NCBI RefSeq assembly: GCF_900110855.1
Contig: NZ_FOFA01000004.1
Span: 302,616 to 366,615, forward strand
DNA length: 64,000 nt
Origin: Microlunatus flavus
GTDB lineage: Bacteria; Actinomycetota; Actinomycetes; Propionibacteriales; Propionibacteriaceae
Direction: 5' to 3'
The translations under genes were made by a program, and so were the position numbers. Positions 16,286-24,700 of the stretch are shown one piece after another. Within the stretch, counting starts at the first letter, position 1, and every line of letters starts with the position of its first letter. The notes beneath the pieces are model-generated. The model worked only from the letters and a program-made list of their open reading frames with translations, was not told where the DNA came from and did not search any database.

Positions 16286-17563
16286 ATGACACTCACCACC
16301 GCCGTCGAGAACAATGAGCCCGTGGGACTCCTGCCGGACGCCGGGCGCCGCTTCGCGGCGCTGGTCGGCATCTTCGCGCTGCAGCTGACCGCGTTCGTGG
16401 TCTGCGTGACCCTGCTCAGCGCCGGGGTGGGGCTCGCGATCCTCGTCGTCGGCCTCGTCCTGCTGGTGGCCGGCCTGGCGGTCGCCGGGTGGGCGGCCCG
16501 CATGCAGCGGCTCCTGCTCGCCTCCACCGGCGTGGAGCTGCCGCCGACCTACCGTTCGGCGTCGTCGGGCTCCGGCCTGCGCGGGCTGCTCGGCCGGCTG
16601 GCCCGCCCGCAGGCGTGGCGCGACCTGCTGCACGTGCTGATCGCCTTCCCCGTGTCGGTCGTGACCTTCTCCCTGGCCGTCACCTGGGTCGTCGGCGGGC
16701 TCGGCGGCGTGACCTACTGGCTGTGGAGCACCTGGCTGCCGGACGACAACACCGGGCTGCCCGCCCTGCTCGGCTACCCCGGGCACTTCGCGGACGTCCT
16801 GTTCAACAGCGCGGTCGGCGTCGTCCTGCTGCTCACCGCACCGGCCGTGCTGCGCGGCCTCGTCGGGCTGCACGCCGCCCTCGCGACCGCGCTGCTGGTC
16901 GACGAGACCCCCGAGCTGCGCGAGCGGGTCAGCGCGCTGACCGAGAGCCGGACCGCTGCGGGCCAGGCCGAGGCGCACACGCTGCGCCGGCTCGAGCGCG
17001 ACCTCCACGACGGCCCGCAGCAGCGCCTCGTCCGCCTCGGCATGGACATCGCGGCCGCCGAGCGGCGCCTCGACACCGACCCGGGCGCCGCCCGGGCCCT
17101 GCTCGGCGAGGCGCTGCAGCAGTCGCAGGACGCGCTCGCCGAGATCCGCAACCTGTCGCGCGGCATCGCCCCGCCGATCCTCGACGAGCAGGGCCTGTCC
17201 GCCGCGGTGACCGCGCTCGTCGCGCGGGGCAGCGTCCCGACCGTGGTCGACGTCGAACCCGTCCGGCTGGCCGTGCCGGTCCGCCACGCCGCCTACTTCG
17301 TGGTCGCCGAGGCCCTGACCAACGTGGAGAAGCACAGCGCCGCGACCCGCGCCGCCGTGGACGTGCGCCGGCTGGACGACGGTTCCGGGGTCGCGGTCAC
17401 CGTGAGCGACGACGGGGTCGGCGGCGCCTCGACGGCCCGCGGCCACGGGCTCGCCGGTCTCGCCGACCGGTTGGCCGGCGTCGACGGCACCCTCGTGATC
17501 AGCTCCCCGGCCGGCGGCGGCACCCAGGTCACCGCCGTGCTGCCCGAGCAGCGGGAGGGCTGA
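16286..17563 (+). CDS. Two-component sensor histidine kinase (HisKA_3 type)
   Basis: Membrane sensor of the NarL/DesK-like class, 425 residues. N-terminal half: hydrophobic segments at about 25-70, then a large loop and another two helices near 115-200, resembling the actinobacterial putative-sensor domain. The dimerisation/phospho-acceptor helix has His241 (LERDLHDGPQQ), and the ATPase domain has N box EALTNVEKHS and G box DDGVGG...GHGLAGL. It acts on the response regulator encoded 4 bases downstream. ATG 16286 has GGTGGAG upstream. The signal is unknown. Confidence 0.92.
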   Translation: MTLTTAVENNEPVGLLPDAGRRFAALVGIFALQLTAFVVCVTLLSAGVGLAILVVGLVLLVAGLAVAGWAARMQRLLLASTGVELPPTYRSASSGSGLRGLLGRLARPQAWRDLLHVLIAFPVSVVTFSLAVTWVVGGLGGVTYWLWSTWLPDDNTGLPALLGYPGHFADVLFNSAVGVVLLLTAPAVLRGLVGLHAALATALLVDETPELRERVSALTESRTAAGQAEAHTLRRLERDLHDGPQQRLVRLGMDIAAAERRLDTDPGAARALLGEALQQSQDALAEIRNLSRGIAPPILDEQGLSAAVTALVARGSVPTVVDVEPVRLAVPVRHAAYFVVAEALTNVEKHSAATRAAVDVRRLDDGSGVAVTVSDDGVGGASTARGHGLAGLADRLAGVDGTLVISSPAGGGTQVTAVLPEQREG

Positions 17564-17567
17564 GCCG

Positions 17568-18212
17568 GTGCGCGTGGTGCTCGCCGACGACTCCGTCCTC
17601 CTCCGGGAGGGGCTCGCGCGGCTGCTGGCCGAGGCCGGCTGCGACGTGGTGGAGGCCGTCGGCGACGCGCCCGCGCTCGTGGAGGCCGTGCGCCGGCAGC
17701 GGCCGGACGCCGCCGTGGTCGACGTGCGGATGCCGCCGGGCATGACCGACGACGGCCTCCGCGCCGCCGTCGAGGCGCGGGCCCTCCAGCCCGGCCTGGC
17801 GGTGCTGATGCTGTCGGCGTACGTCGAGCAGTCGTACGCCGACGTCCTGCTCTCCGACGGCCGGGGCGGGGTCGGCTACCTGCTGAAGGACCGGGTGACG
17901 TCGCTGGACGTGCTCGTCGACGCGCTGCGCACCATGGTCGCCGGGGGCAGCGTGCTCGACCCGGAGGTGGTGGCCCAGCTGCTCGTGGCCCGCCGCGCGG
18001 ACCCGCTCGACCGGCTCACCCGCCGGGAGCGCGAGGTGCTCGCGCTGATGGCCGAGGGCCGCAGCAACGCGGCCGTCGCGGCCGCGCTGGTGGTGTCGCC
18101 GGGCTCGGTGGAGAAGCACATCTCGAGCATCTTCGCCAAGATCGACCTGCCCGAGCTCGACACCGACAACCGGCGGGTGCTCGCCGTGCTGGCCTGGCTG
18201 CGGGCGCGCTGA
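17568..18212 (+). CDS. NarL/LuxR-family response regulator
   Basis: Cytoplasmic DNA-binding partner of the preceding kinase, 214 residues. Receiver domain with acidic pocket (Asp7, Asp8), phospho-acceptor Asp52 (VVDVRMPPG) and conserved Lys in YLLKDR; C-terminal LuxR helix-turn-helix (LTRREREVLALMAEGRSNAAVA) at about 145-205, broken here only by position. GTG 17568 follows the kinase stop by 4 bases, so the two genes are one operon. No target promoter can be inferred from this window. Confidence 0.93.
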   Translation: MRVVLADDSVLLREGLARLLAEAGCDVVEAVGDAPALVEAVRRQRPDAAVVDVRMPPGMTDDGLRAAVEARALQPGLAVLMLSAYVEQSYADVLLSDGRGGVGYLLKDRVTSLDVLVDALRTMVAGGSVLDPEVVAQLLVARRADPLDRLTRREREVLALMAEGRSNAAVAAALVVSPGSVEKHISSIFAKIDLPELDTDNRRVLAVLAWLRAR

Positions 18213-18220
18213 CCCGGCTC

Positions 18221-18249
18221 GTGACACCGCTCCGCGCCGGGCTTATGTT
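18221..18249 (+). promoter_or_regulatory. Sigma-A-like promoter for DUF4332 gene
   Basis: GTGACA (18221-18226) and TATGTT (18244-18249) are 17 bases apart. The predicted start of transcription near 18256 gives a leader of about 40 bases carrying AAGGAG. This is one of the better sigma-A matches in the window and is consistent with strong, independent expression of the small gene. Confidence 0.6.
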
Positions 18250-18295
18250 TCCCCGCAGGGCCAGACGGGCTGGCCGACAAGGAGCGCGGACGACC

Positions 18296-18520
18296 ATGGC
18301 GATGGAGAACGACCTCTACAAGCTCAAGGGCATCGGGCCGAAGCACACCGAGATGCTGGAGAGCATCGGCGTGGACTCGATCAAGGAGCTGAGCCACCGC
18401 AACCCGGCGTCGCTGACGCAGATGATCCTCGACCGGCACGGGCGCGTCATCGGCGTGTCCGAGAAGCAGGTCAGCGCCTGGATCGACGAGGCCAAGGGCC
18501 TGCAGCAGTCCGGGGCCTGA
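18296..18520 (+). CDS. Small DUF4332-like helix-hairpin-helix protein
   Basis: A 74-residue protein starting LYKLKGIGPKHTEMLESIG, a helix-hairpin-helix turn of the kind found in DUF4332 and other non-specific DNA-binding folds. The rest is predicted helical and ends KQVSAWIDEAKGLQQSGA. Function is unknown; DUF4332 modules usually sit in larger proteins. AAGGAG is 11 bases upstream of ATG 18296, and ATG 18302 is an alternative. It has its own promoter and a strong terminator, so it is a monocistronic unit. Confidence 0.8.
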   Translation: MAMENDLYKLKGIGPKHTEMLESIGVDSIKELSHRNPASLTQMILDRHGRVIGVSEKQVSAWIDEAKGLQQSGA

Positions 18521-18533
18521 GCCTCGACCTCGG

Positions 18534-18564
18534 GCCCGCCCCGTCCCGGTGCGCCGGGGCGGGC
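18534..18564. terminator. GC-rich hairpin between convergent genes
   Basis: Perfect 10-bp arms GCCCGCCCCG (18534-18543) and CGGGGCGGGC (18555-18564) lie 14 bases after the DUF4332 stop and 20 bases from the threonine aldolase stop. They can serve both strands. Confidence 0.7.
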
Positions 18565-18583
18565 GGGTTCCCGCAGGCGCCGC

Positions 18584-19624
18584 TCAGGCGGCCTGGGCCA
18601 CCCGGGCCAGCACGTCGCCGAGCACCTCGCCCGCCTCGCGGGCCTGCTCAAGGGTGGCGTCGAGGTGCGTGACGGCGCGCACCGTCCGGTTGCCGACCGT
18701 CCCGACCCGGACGCCCTGCTCGGCCGCGGCAGCGACGACGTCCGACGCAGGCGTGGAGCCGGTGTCGAGGGCGACGATGTTCGTCTCGACCGCGTCCGGG
18801 TCGATCGCCTGCGGCGCCCGGGCGGCGACGGCCTCAGCGAGCGCGCGGGCGGCTGCGTGGTCCTCGGCCAGCCGCTCGACGTGGTGCTCGAGCGCGTACA
18901 GCCCCGCCGCGGCGATCACGCCGGCCTGCCGCCAGCCGCCGCCGAGCCGCTTGCGCTGGATCCGGGCCCGGTCCATCTGCTCGCGGGTCCCGACGAGGAC
19001 CGAGCCGACCGGGGCGCCGAGGCCCTTGGAGAGGCAGAGGCTGACCGTGTCGAAGAGCCGGCCGTAGGTCTCGAGCGAGACGCCCGTCGCGACCGAGGCG
19101 TTCGCGAGGCGGGCGCCATCGAGGTGGAAGGCCAGGTCGAGGTCGCGGCAGAGCTGCGCGACCGCCTCGAGCTGGTCGAAGGGCTGGACGGTGCCGCCGC
19201 CGAAGTTGTGGGTGTTCTCCACCGCGACGCAGGCCGTCGAGACGAGGTACGGGCCGGCGTCCGGGGAGACGATCTTGGCGACCTCGGCCGCGTCGAGCCG
19301 TCCCGAGACCGAGGGCCAGGTCCGCATCGTGACGCCGGTCAGCGCCCCGTGCGCCCCCATCTCCGCGCGGGCGATGTGCGCCTGGACGTCGCAGAGGACC
19401 TCCGTGCCCGGCGTGACGTGGAGCCAGACGCCGAGGACGTTCGTCATCGAGCCCGTCGGGCAGTAGAGCCCGGCCTCGTGGCCCAGCAGCTCCGCCGCGC
19501 GCTCCTCGAGCGCGTGGATCGAGGGGTCCTCGTCGTAGACGTCGTCGCCGACGGGTGCGTTCGCCATCGCCTCGCGCATCGCGGGCGTAGGCCGGGTGAC
19601 GGTGTCGGAGCGCAGGTCGATCAC
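18584..19624 (-). CDS. ltaE: Low-specificity L-threonine aldolase
   Basis: PLP enzyme cleaving L-threonine or allo-threonine to glycine and acetaldehyde. 346 residues, normal for the family. The N terminus [20 protein letters not shown] is the family hallmark, and Lys200 ([13 protein letters not shown]) is the PLP Schiff-base residue; [11 protein letters not shown] supplies the cofactor-binding Asp. GTG 19624 is leaderless: TAGGGT on the same strand is 6 bases upstream (19631-19636). It ends at a terminator shared with the convergent DUF4332 gene. Confidence 0.93.
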   Translation of the reverse strand: MIDLRSDTVTRPTPAMREAMANAPVGDDVYDEDPSIHALEERAAELLGHEAGLYCPTGSMTNVLGVWLHVTPGTEVLCDVQAHIARAEMGAHGALTGVTMRTWPSVSGRLDAAEVAKIVSPDAGPYLVSTACVAVENTHNFGGGTVQPFDQLEAVAQLCRDLDLAFHLDGARLANASVATGVSLETYGRLFDTVSLCLSKGLGAPVGSVLVGTREQMDRARIQRKRLGGGWRQAGVIAAAGLYALEHHVERLAEDHAAARALAEAVAARAPQAIDPDAVETNIVALDTGSTPASDVVAAAAEQGVRVGTVGNRTVRAVTHLDATLEQAREAGEVLGDVLARVAQAA

Positions 19625-19665
19625 GTCACGACCCTATGCACTGCCCACCGTCGTCCCTCTGCGGT

Positions 19666-19755
19666 GACCACTTCCGGCGCTTGCGGAAAGTGGTCGCTCC
19701 CACCATGCGACATGCCGTCAGCGCACGCCCGGAGCGACCACTTCCCGGTGGGAGC
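19666..19755. repeat. Nested inverted repeats containing GACCACTT
   Basis: Three copies of GACCACTT(T/C)CC in alternating orientation (19666-19676, 19684-19695 inverted, 19736-19745). Arms 19685-19704 and 19731-19752 pair over about 20 bases, and 19666-19676 can instead pair with 19684-19695, so two exclusive folds are possible. It lies upstream of ltaE and just downstream of the DAHP synthase gene, both on the minus strand, so it may act as a terminator or dispersed repeat. Confidence 0.6.
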
Positions 19756-19772
19756 AACCGGCCGAGGCCTGG

Positions 19773-21188
19773 CTACAGAGAAACCGGCGCGTACGCCTGG
19801 ACCGGGTTCTGCCGCTTGATGCGGCCCGAGGTCAGGCGCTCGGCGACGAGGAACGCGAGCTCGAGGCTCTGGTTGCGGTTGAGGCGGGGGTCGCAGAGGG
19901 TCTCGTAGCGGTTCACGAGGTCGGCCTCGACGATCTCGTCGCTGCCGCCGACGCACTCGGTGACGTCGTCGCCGGTCAGCTCGACGTGCACCCCGCCCGG
20001 CCAGGTGCCGAGCTCCTCGTGGACGTCGAAGAAGCCGTTCAGCTCGTCCATGACGTCGGAGAAGGCCCGGGTCTTGAAGCCGTTGCGCGCCTCGAACGTG
20101 TTGCCGTGCATCGGGTCGCAGACCCACGCCACCTGGCGCCCGCTCGCGGTCACCTTGGCCACCAGCTCGGGCAGGACGTCGCGGATCTTGCCCGCGCCCA
20201 TCCGGGTGATGAAGGTGATGCGCCCGTCGACGTGGTCGGGGTCGAGCCGGTCGGCGAGCTCCAGCGCGGTGTCCGCGGTCGTCGTCGGGCCGAGCTTGAT
20301 GCCGATCGGGTTGTGCACGTGGCGCATGAGCTCGACGTGCGGACCCTCGAGCTGGCGGGTGCGCTCGCCGATCCAGAGGAAGTGGCCCGAGGTGCCGTAC
20401 GGGTTGCCCGTGCGCGAGTCGACGCGGGTGAGCGCGTGCTCGTACTCGAGCAGCAGCGCCTCGTGGCTGGAGTAGAAGTCGACGACGCGGAACGTGTCGT
20501 CGTCGATCCCGCAGGCCACCATGAAGGCCAGCGCGCGGTCGATCTCGTCGGCCAGCTGCTGGTACTGCACCCCGGCGCCGGAGCTGGCGACGAAGTCGGC
20601 GTTCCAGCTGTGGACGCTGCGCAGGTGCGCGAACCCGCCCGTGACGAAGGCACGGGTGAGGTTCAGGGTGGCGGCGGAGGCGTTGTAGACGCCGACCAGC
20701 CGCTCGGGGTCGGGGATGCGCGCGGCCTCGGTGAAGTCGAAGCCGTTGACCGCGTCGCCGCGGTACGCCGGCAGCGTCACGCCGCCGCGGGTCTCGTTGT
20801 CGGAGCTGCGCGGCTTGGCGTACTGCCCGGCCATCCGCCCGACCTTGACGATCGGCACCTGGGCGGCGTACGTCAGCACGACAGCCATGGAGAGCAGGGT
20901 GCGGAGCTTGCCCTGGATGTTCTGCGCGGTGACGCCGGCGAAGGTCTCGGCGCAGTCGCCGCCCTGCAGGAAGAACGCCTCCCCCGCGGCGACGCTGGCC
21001 ATCTTGGCTCGCAGCGCGTCGCACTCCGCCGCGAACACCAGCGGCGGCAGCACCCGCAGCCGGTCGACGACGTCGGCGAGCTGCGCGGGGTCGCGATAGG
21101 TCGGCTGCTGCTTCGCGTCGAGGGCGTGCAGCTCCTGCAGGGAGGGCACACCCGCCTCGCTCAGTCGGGCCTGGACCGTCTCGGACAC
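19773..21188 (-). CDS. aroG: Class II 3-deoxy-D-arabino-heptulosonate-7-phosphate synthase
   Basis: First enzyme of the shikimate pathway: phosphoenolpyruvate plus erythrose 4-phosphate to DAHP, in cytosol. 471 residues, typical of the plant/actinobacterial type II form. Seen: metal-binding Cys in FFLQGGDCAETF, substrate motifs HNPIGIKLGPTT and WVCDPMHGNT, and KPRSSDNE. In mycobacteria this enzyme is allosterically controlled by aromatic amino acids and pairs with chorismate mutase. GTG 21188 is leaderless, with TACCCT on the same strand 6 bases upstream. Its place next to PlsC and PimB genes matches the conserved locus. Confidence 0.95.
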   Translation of the reverse strand: MSETVQARLSEAGVPSLQELHALDAKQQPTYRDPAQLADVVDRLRVLPPLVFAAECDALRAKMASVAAGEAFFLQGGDCAETFAGVTAQNIQGKLRTLLSMAVVLTYAAQVPIVKVGRMAGQYAKPRSSDNETRGGVTLPAYRGDAVNGFDFTEAARIPDPERLVGVYNASAATLNLTRAFVTGGFAHLRSVHSWNADFVASSGAGVQYQQLADEIDRALAFMVACGIDDDTFRVVDFYSSHEALLLEYEHALTRVDSRTGNPYGTSGHFLWIGERTRQLEGPHVELMRHVHNPIGIKLGPTTTADTALELADRLDPDHVDGRITFITRMGAGKIRDVLPELVAKVTASGRQVAWVCDPMHGNTFEARNGFKTRAFSDVMDELNGFFDVHEELGTWPGGVHVELTGDDVTECVGGSDEIVEADLVNRYETLCDPRLNRNQSLELAFLVAERLTSGRIKRQNPVQAYAPVSL

Positions 21189-21260
21189 CGGTCAAGGGTA
21201 CGGGAGGCCGTCGGGACGACCTCCCGCTTTCCAGGCGGCGGGCCATCGTGCTGACGACCA

Positions 21261-21354
21261 TCTGCTGAAAACGGGTCACTCGATGAGCCGGGGTCGTCGT
21301 CGCTGAGCGGGGACAACACCTCCGATGCGGATCGAGCGACCCGATCTCAGCAAG
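21261..21354. repeat. 24-base imperfect inverted repeat with 46-base spacer
   Basis: Arms 21261-21284 and 21331-21354 are complementary over 24 positions with about five mismatches (shared words GCTGA, CGGGTC and CTCGAT). It occupies the 185-base divergent gap between aroG and an alpha/beta hydrolase gene. It overlaps neither the aroG -10 nor the hydrolase start, so it is more likely a repeat element than an operator. Confidence 0.55.
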
Positions 21355-21373
21355 ACGCTGCGAGACTCACCCG

Positions 21374-22051
21374 ATGGCGGTGCTGACGTTCGTCCTCCTC
21401 CACGGCGCCGGCGGCACCGGCGCCTCCTGGGGCCTCGTGCGGCCGCGGCTCGAGGCCGCCGGCCACCGCGTGCTCGCCCCTGACCTCCCGAACCATCCCG
21501 GCGCGACCTTCGGCGACCAGGCCGACGCCGTGGTCGCGCTCGCCCGCGACGCCGACCCCCTCGTGCTCGTCGCCCAGTCCATGGGCGCGTACGCCGCCGT
21601 CCTCGCCGCCGAGCGGCTCGCCCCCGCGCACCTGGTCCTGCTGAACGCGATGGTCCCGGCGCCCGGCGAGAGCGCCGGCGACTGGTGGGACACGACCGGT
21701 CAGCCGGAGGCGCGGCGGGCGGCCGAGCGGACGGCCGGGCGGGACCCGGACGCGCCCTTCGACCCGGAGGCGGTGTTCCTCCACGACGTGCCGCCGGCGG
21801 CGCGGAGGTTTCTGGAGGGCGACGGCAGCCCGGCGGACTCGCTGTTCGAGGCGCCGCCGCCGTTCCCGGCCTGGCCCGACGTCCCCACCACGGTGGTCAG
21901 CACGAGCGGGGACCGGCTCTTTCCGCTCGCCTTCCAGCAGCGCGTCGCGCGGGAGCGGCTCGGGCTCGACCCGGTCGTCCTCCCCGGCGGGCACCTCGCC
22001 GCGCTGAGTCAGCCGGACGCGGTCGCCGACGTGCTGCTGCGGCTCGCCTGA
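21374..22051 (+). CDS. Alpha/beta-fold hydrolase
   Basis: A 225-residue alpha/beta hydrolase. The oxyanion motif LLHGAGGTG and nucleophile elbow AQSMG (Ser69) are present, with the catalytic His in GGHLAAL near the C terminus and the acid in the SGDRLF strand. The elbow is A-x-S-x-G rather than G-x-S-x-G, which is common in esterase and MenH-like branches. Substrate is unknown. ATG 21374 has no obvious ribosome site. It is flanked on both sides by repeat elements. Confidence 0.82.
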   Translation: MAVLTFVLLHGAGGTGASWGLVRPRLEAAGHRVLAPDLPNHPGATFGDQADAVVALARDADPLVLVAQSMGAYAAVLAAERLAPAHLVLLNAMVPAPGESAGDWWDTTGQPEARRAAERTAGRDPDAPFDPEAVFLHDVPPAARRFLEGDGSPADSLFEAPPPFPAWPDVPTTVVSTSGDRLFPLAFQQRVARERLGLDPVVLPGGHLAALSQPDAVADVLLRLA

Positions 22052-22054
22052 ACC

Positions 22055-22165
22055 GGAACGCCCCCTGAGCTCGTCGAAGGGCCCGGGACGGGTCGGCGGC
22101 TGCTGCTCCGGGGGACGAAGGACGCCGACCTCATCGAGGCCCTTCGACAGGCTCAGGGAGCGTCC
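22055..22165. repeat. REP-like dispersed repeat, copy 2 (complete inverted pair)
   Basis: Arms 22055-22098 and 22123-22165 pair imperfectly over about 43 bases; both carry CCCTGAGC and TCGAAGGGCC. It lies between the alpha/beta hydrolase gene and the convergent acyltransferase gene. The same arms occur at 1-85 and 25224-25265. As a stem-loop between convergent genes it may also end transcription. Confidence 0.75.
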
Positions 22166-22195
22166 TGCGCGTACGCCTTCAGCAGGCGGGCAGCG

Positions 22196-23041
22196 TCACG
22201 CTTGGGGGCTGACCTCGTCCAGCTCGGCGGCCTTGCGCTCCTTGGCGGCGAGCTCCTTGGCCACGGGCGCGTACAGGTCGACGTACTCCTGCCCGGAGAG
22301 CTCCATGATCGCGTACATGATCTCGTCGGTGATGGAGCGCAGCACGAAGCGGTCGCTCTCCATCCCCTCGTAGCGGGAGAAGTCGAGCGGCTCCCCGAAC
22401 CGTACGGTCGGGCTCACCACGCGCTTGATGATCTTGCCGGGCGGGGCGATCACGTCGGTCCCGATCACCGCCGTCGGGATCACCGGGACCTTCGCCAGGA
22501 GGGCCAGGCGGGCCACCCCGGTGCGCCCCTTGTAGAGGCGGCCGTCGTGGCTGCGCGTCCCCTCCGGGTAGATGCCGAACAGCTCGCCGCGCTGCAGCAC
22601 CTGCAGCCCGGCGCGGAGCGCGCCCTCGCTCGCCTTGCCCCCGCTGCGGTCGACGGGCACCTGCCCGGTGCCCGCGAAGAAGCGCTTCTGCGCCCAGCCC
22701 TTCACCCCGACGCCGGTGAAGTAGTCGGACTTGGCCACGAACGTGACCCGCCGGTTCAGCGCGAGCGGCGTGAAGAGCCAGTCGGCGTACGAGAGGTGGT
22801 TGCTGGCCAGGATCGCGCCGCCCTCGGCCGGGACGTGGTCGGCGCCCTCCTCGATGGGCTGGAACAGCTGGCTGACGACGGGGCCCAGGACCACGTGGCG
22901 CAGCATCCAGTAGATGCCGCGCCCGGGCCGGCGGCCGTCGGCGCTCGCAACGCGCAGCGTGCCGGTGGCCTCGACCGAGACGACGTCGGTCGCGCCGGCG
23001 GCGGGGTCCGCAGCGGAACCGTCACGCCGCCCGGCCCTCAT
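22196..23041 (-). CDS. 1-acyl-sn-glycerol-3-phosphate acyltransferase family protein
   Basis: PlsC-type acyltransferase of 281 residues, membrane-associated, transferring acyl groups in phospholipid or lipoglycan synthesis. The four acyltransferase blocks are present: NHLSYAD (H-x4-D), the FAGTGQVPVDRSGG region, YPEGTRS and a VPVIPTAVIG block. The start ATG 23041 overlaps the stop of the upstream paralogue (ATGA), so the two are coupled. The N-terminal 45 residues are poorly conserved. Mycobacteria have a single PlsC-like gene (Rv2182c) at this place; here there are two. Confidence 0.9.
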   Translation of the reverse strand: MRAGRRDGSAADPAAGATDVVSVEATGTLRVASADGRRPGRGIYWMLRHVVLGPVVSQLFQPIEEGADHVPAEGGAILASNHLSYADWLFTPLALNRRVTFVAKSDYFTGVGVKGWAQKRFFAGTGQVPVDRSGGKASEGALRAGLQVLQRGELFGIYPEGTRSHDGRLYKGRTGVARLALLAKVPVIPTAVIGTDVIAPPGKIIKRVVSPTVRFGEPLDFSRYEGMESDRFVLRSITDEIMYAIMELSGQEYVDLYAPVAKELAAKERKAAELDEVSPQA

Positions 23042-23772
23042 GCCCTGCTGCCCGGCACGGGCGGGGCGACGCGGCCCTGCCCCGGTCGGTCGAGCTCGAC
23101 GACGTCGAGGCTGCGGCCCTCCCGCAGCGCGGTCTTCACCCCCGTGGCGTACGCGTCGACGTAGCGCTGGCCACTGAGGTCCTGGATCGCCGCCATCACC
23201 GAGTCGGTGACGTGACGCAGGACGTCGCGGTCGTTGCCGGCGCCGGCGTACGCGGAGAAGTCCAGGGGCTCGCCGAACGTGACGACCGTGCGCCGCCACC
23301 CGGGCTGCGTGTTCCGCAGGCCCACCGGGATCACGGGTACGCCCGCGCTCAGGGCGAGCCGCGCGACCCCGGTACGGCCGCGGTAGAGCCGGCCGTCGGG
23401 CGAGCGGGTGCCCTCAGGGAAGATCCCGACGACCTTGCCCTCCCGCAGGGCGTCGAGCACCACGTCCATGCTCGAGGCGCTGGCCCGCCCACCGGCCCGG
23501 TCCATGGGGAGGATCCCCACGGCGGTCACGAACCGCGCGACGACCCAGGAGACCGGCCCCCGCGCCACGAACAGCTCCGCCTTGGCGGGGAAGGTCATCT
23601 GCCGCGGGAGCATCGCGGGCACGACGAGCGTGTCCCAGCCCGACAGGTGGTTGCCGGCCACGAGCGCGCCGCCGGTGGTGGGCACCCGCTCCCCGCCGAT
23701 GACCCGCGGGCGCAGCAGGACGCGGATGAGCGGCTTGAACAGGCCGCGCTTGAACAGCCTGAAGTAGTTCAT
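23038..23772 (-). CDS. Second PlsC-family acyltransferase
   Basis: Paralogue of the next gene, 244 residues. Motifs: NHLSGWD (H-x4-D), VGILPMDRAGG, FPEGTRS and VPVIPVGL. The N terminus is basic and amphipathic (MNYFRLFKRGLFKPLIRVLL), fitting membrane attachment. ATG 23772 has GAGGAGG at good distance. Probable role is acylation of lysophospholipid or of a lipoglycan intermediate; the pair lies in the same conserved block as the PimB mannosyltransferase, which supports a link to phosphatidylinositol mannosides but does not prove it. Confidence 0.9.
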   Translation of the reverse strand: MNYFRLFKRGLFKPLIRVLLRPRVIGGERVPTTGGALVAGNHLSGWDTLVVPAMLPRQMTFPAKAELFVARGPVSWVVARFVTAVGILPMDRAGGRASASSMDVVLDALREGKVVGIFPEGTRSPDGRLYRGRTGVARLALSAGVPVIPVGLRNTQPGWRRTVVTFGEPLDFSAYAGAGNDRDVLRHVTDSVMAAIQDLSGQRYVDAYATGVKTALREGRSLDVVELDRPGQGRVAPPVPGSRA

Positions 23773-23863
23773 CCGACCTCCTCGTCGCCGCGCCACCACC
23801 GGGTTCCGGCACGGTCCCTGAACCCTAGAGCGCACGGGCTCGGACTGGTGCAAGCATGCCCGC

Positions 23864-24673
23864 GTGGACCTCGCCGAACGTCTTGCCCGCGCCCCGAGGG
23901 CCGCCGTGGTCGACCCGCAGGCGCAGCCGTACGCGGGTGGCCCGGACGACGGCGCGCCCGTCCTGGTGCTGCACGGCTTCACGGGGTCGCCGTACGCGAT
24001 GCGGCCCTGGGGCGAGCACCTGGCGGCGCGCGGGTTCCGCGTCGTGCTGCCCCGCCTCCCCGGGCACGGCACGAGCTGGCGCGAGCTCAACGTCACCGGC
24101 TGGCAGGACTGGTACGCCTGCGTGGAGCGCGCGCTCCTCACGCTGACCGACGCGACGGGTCGCCCGGCGGGGGTGGCGGGCCTGTCGATGGGCGGCGCCC
24201 TCGCGCTGCGGCTCGCGCAGCAGCACCCGGACCGCGTCACGGGCCTGGCGCTGGTCAACCCGGTCATCAACATCACCGACCCGCGGATCCGGTTCCTGCG
24301 CTGGATCCGGCTGCTGACGCCGTCGCTGCCGGGCATCGCGGGCGACATCGCCAAGCCCGACGCTCCCGAGGGCGGCTACGACCGCAACCCCCTGCACGCG
24401 CTCTACTCGCAGAGCCGGCTGTGGGCCGCGGTGCGCCACGACCTGCCCCTCGTCACCGCGCCGCTGCTCGTCTACCGCTCGACGCAGGACCACGTCGCGG
24501 ACGCGTCGTCGGTGGAGCTGATCCGGGCGCGCACGGCCTCAGTCGACCGGAGCTTCGAGGTCCTCCACCGCAGCTACCATGTAGCCACGCTCGACTTCGA
24601 CGCGGAGACGATCTTCGACGGCAGCGTCGAGCTCTTCGCCCGCGTCGCCGCTCGAGCACCTGGGTGGACGTGA
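23864..24673 (+). CDS. Carboxylesterase / monoacylglycerol-lipase-like hydrolase
   Basis: Alpha/beta hydrolase of 269 residues with the Est30-like layout. Oxyanion motif VLHGFTGSPYAMRPW, nucleophile elbow AGLSMGG (Ser108), catalytic acid in STQDHVAD and His in RSYHVATLD. Such enzymes hydrolyse short-chain esters or monoacylglycerols in the cytosol. It is divergent from the acyltransferase pair and shares a 91-base gap with it. GTG 23864 has AAGCAT 6 bases upstream, a possible leaderless start. The same place in related genomes often holds this hydrolase. Confidence 0.87.
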   Translation: MDLAERLARAPRAAVVDPQAQPYAGGPDDGAPVLVLHGFTGSPYAMRPWGEHLAARGFRVVLPRLPGHGTSWRELNVTGWQDWYACVERALLTLTDATGRPAGVAGLSMGGALALRLAQQHPDRVTGLALVNPVINITDPRIRFLRWIRLLTPSLPGIAGDIAKPDAPEGGYDRNPLHALYSQSRLWAAVRHDLPLVTAPLLVYRSTQDHVADASSVELIRARTASVDRSFEVLHRSYHVATLDFDAETIFDGSVELFARVAARAPGWT

Positions 24674-24700
24674 GCACGAACCTCCGGAGGGGTCGGGGAG

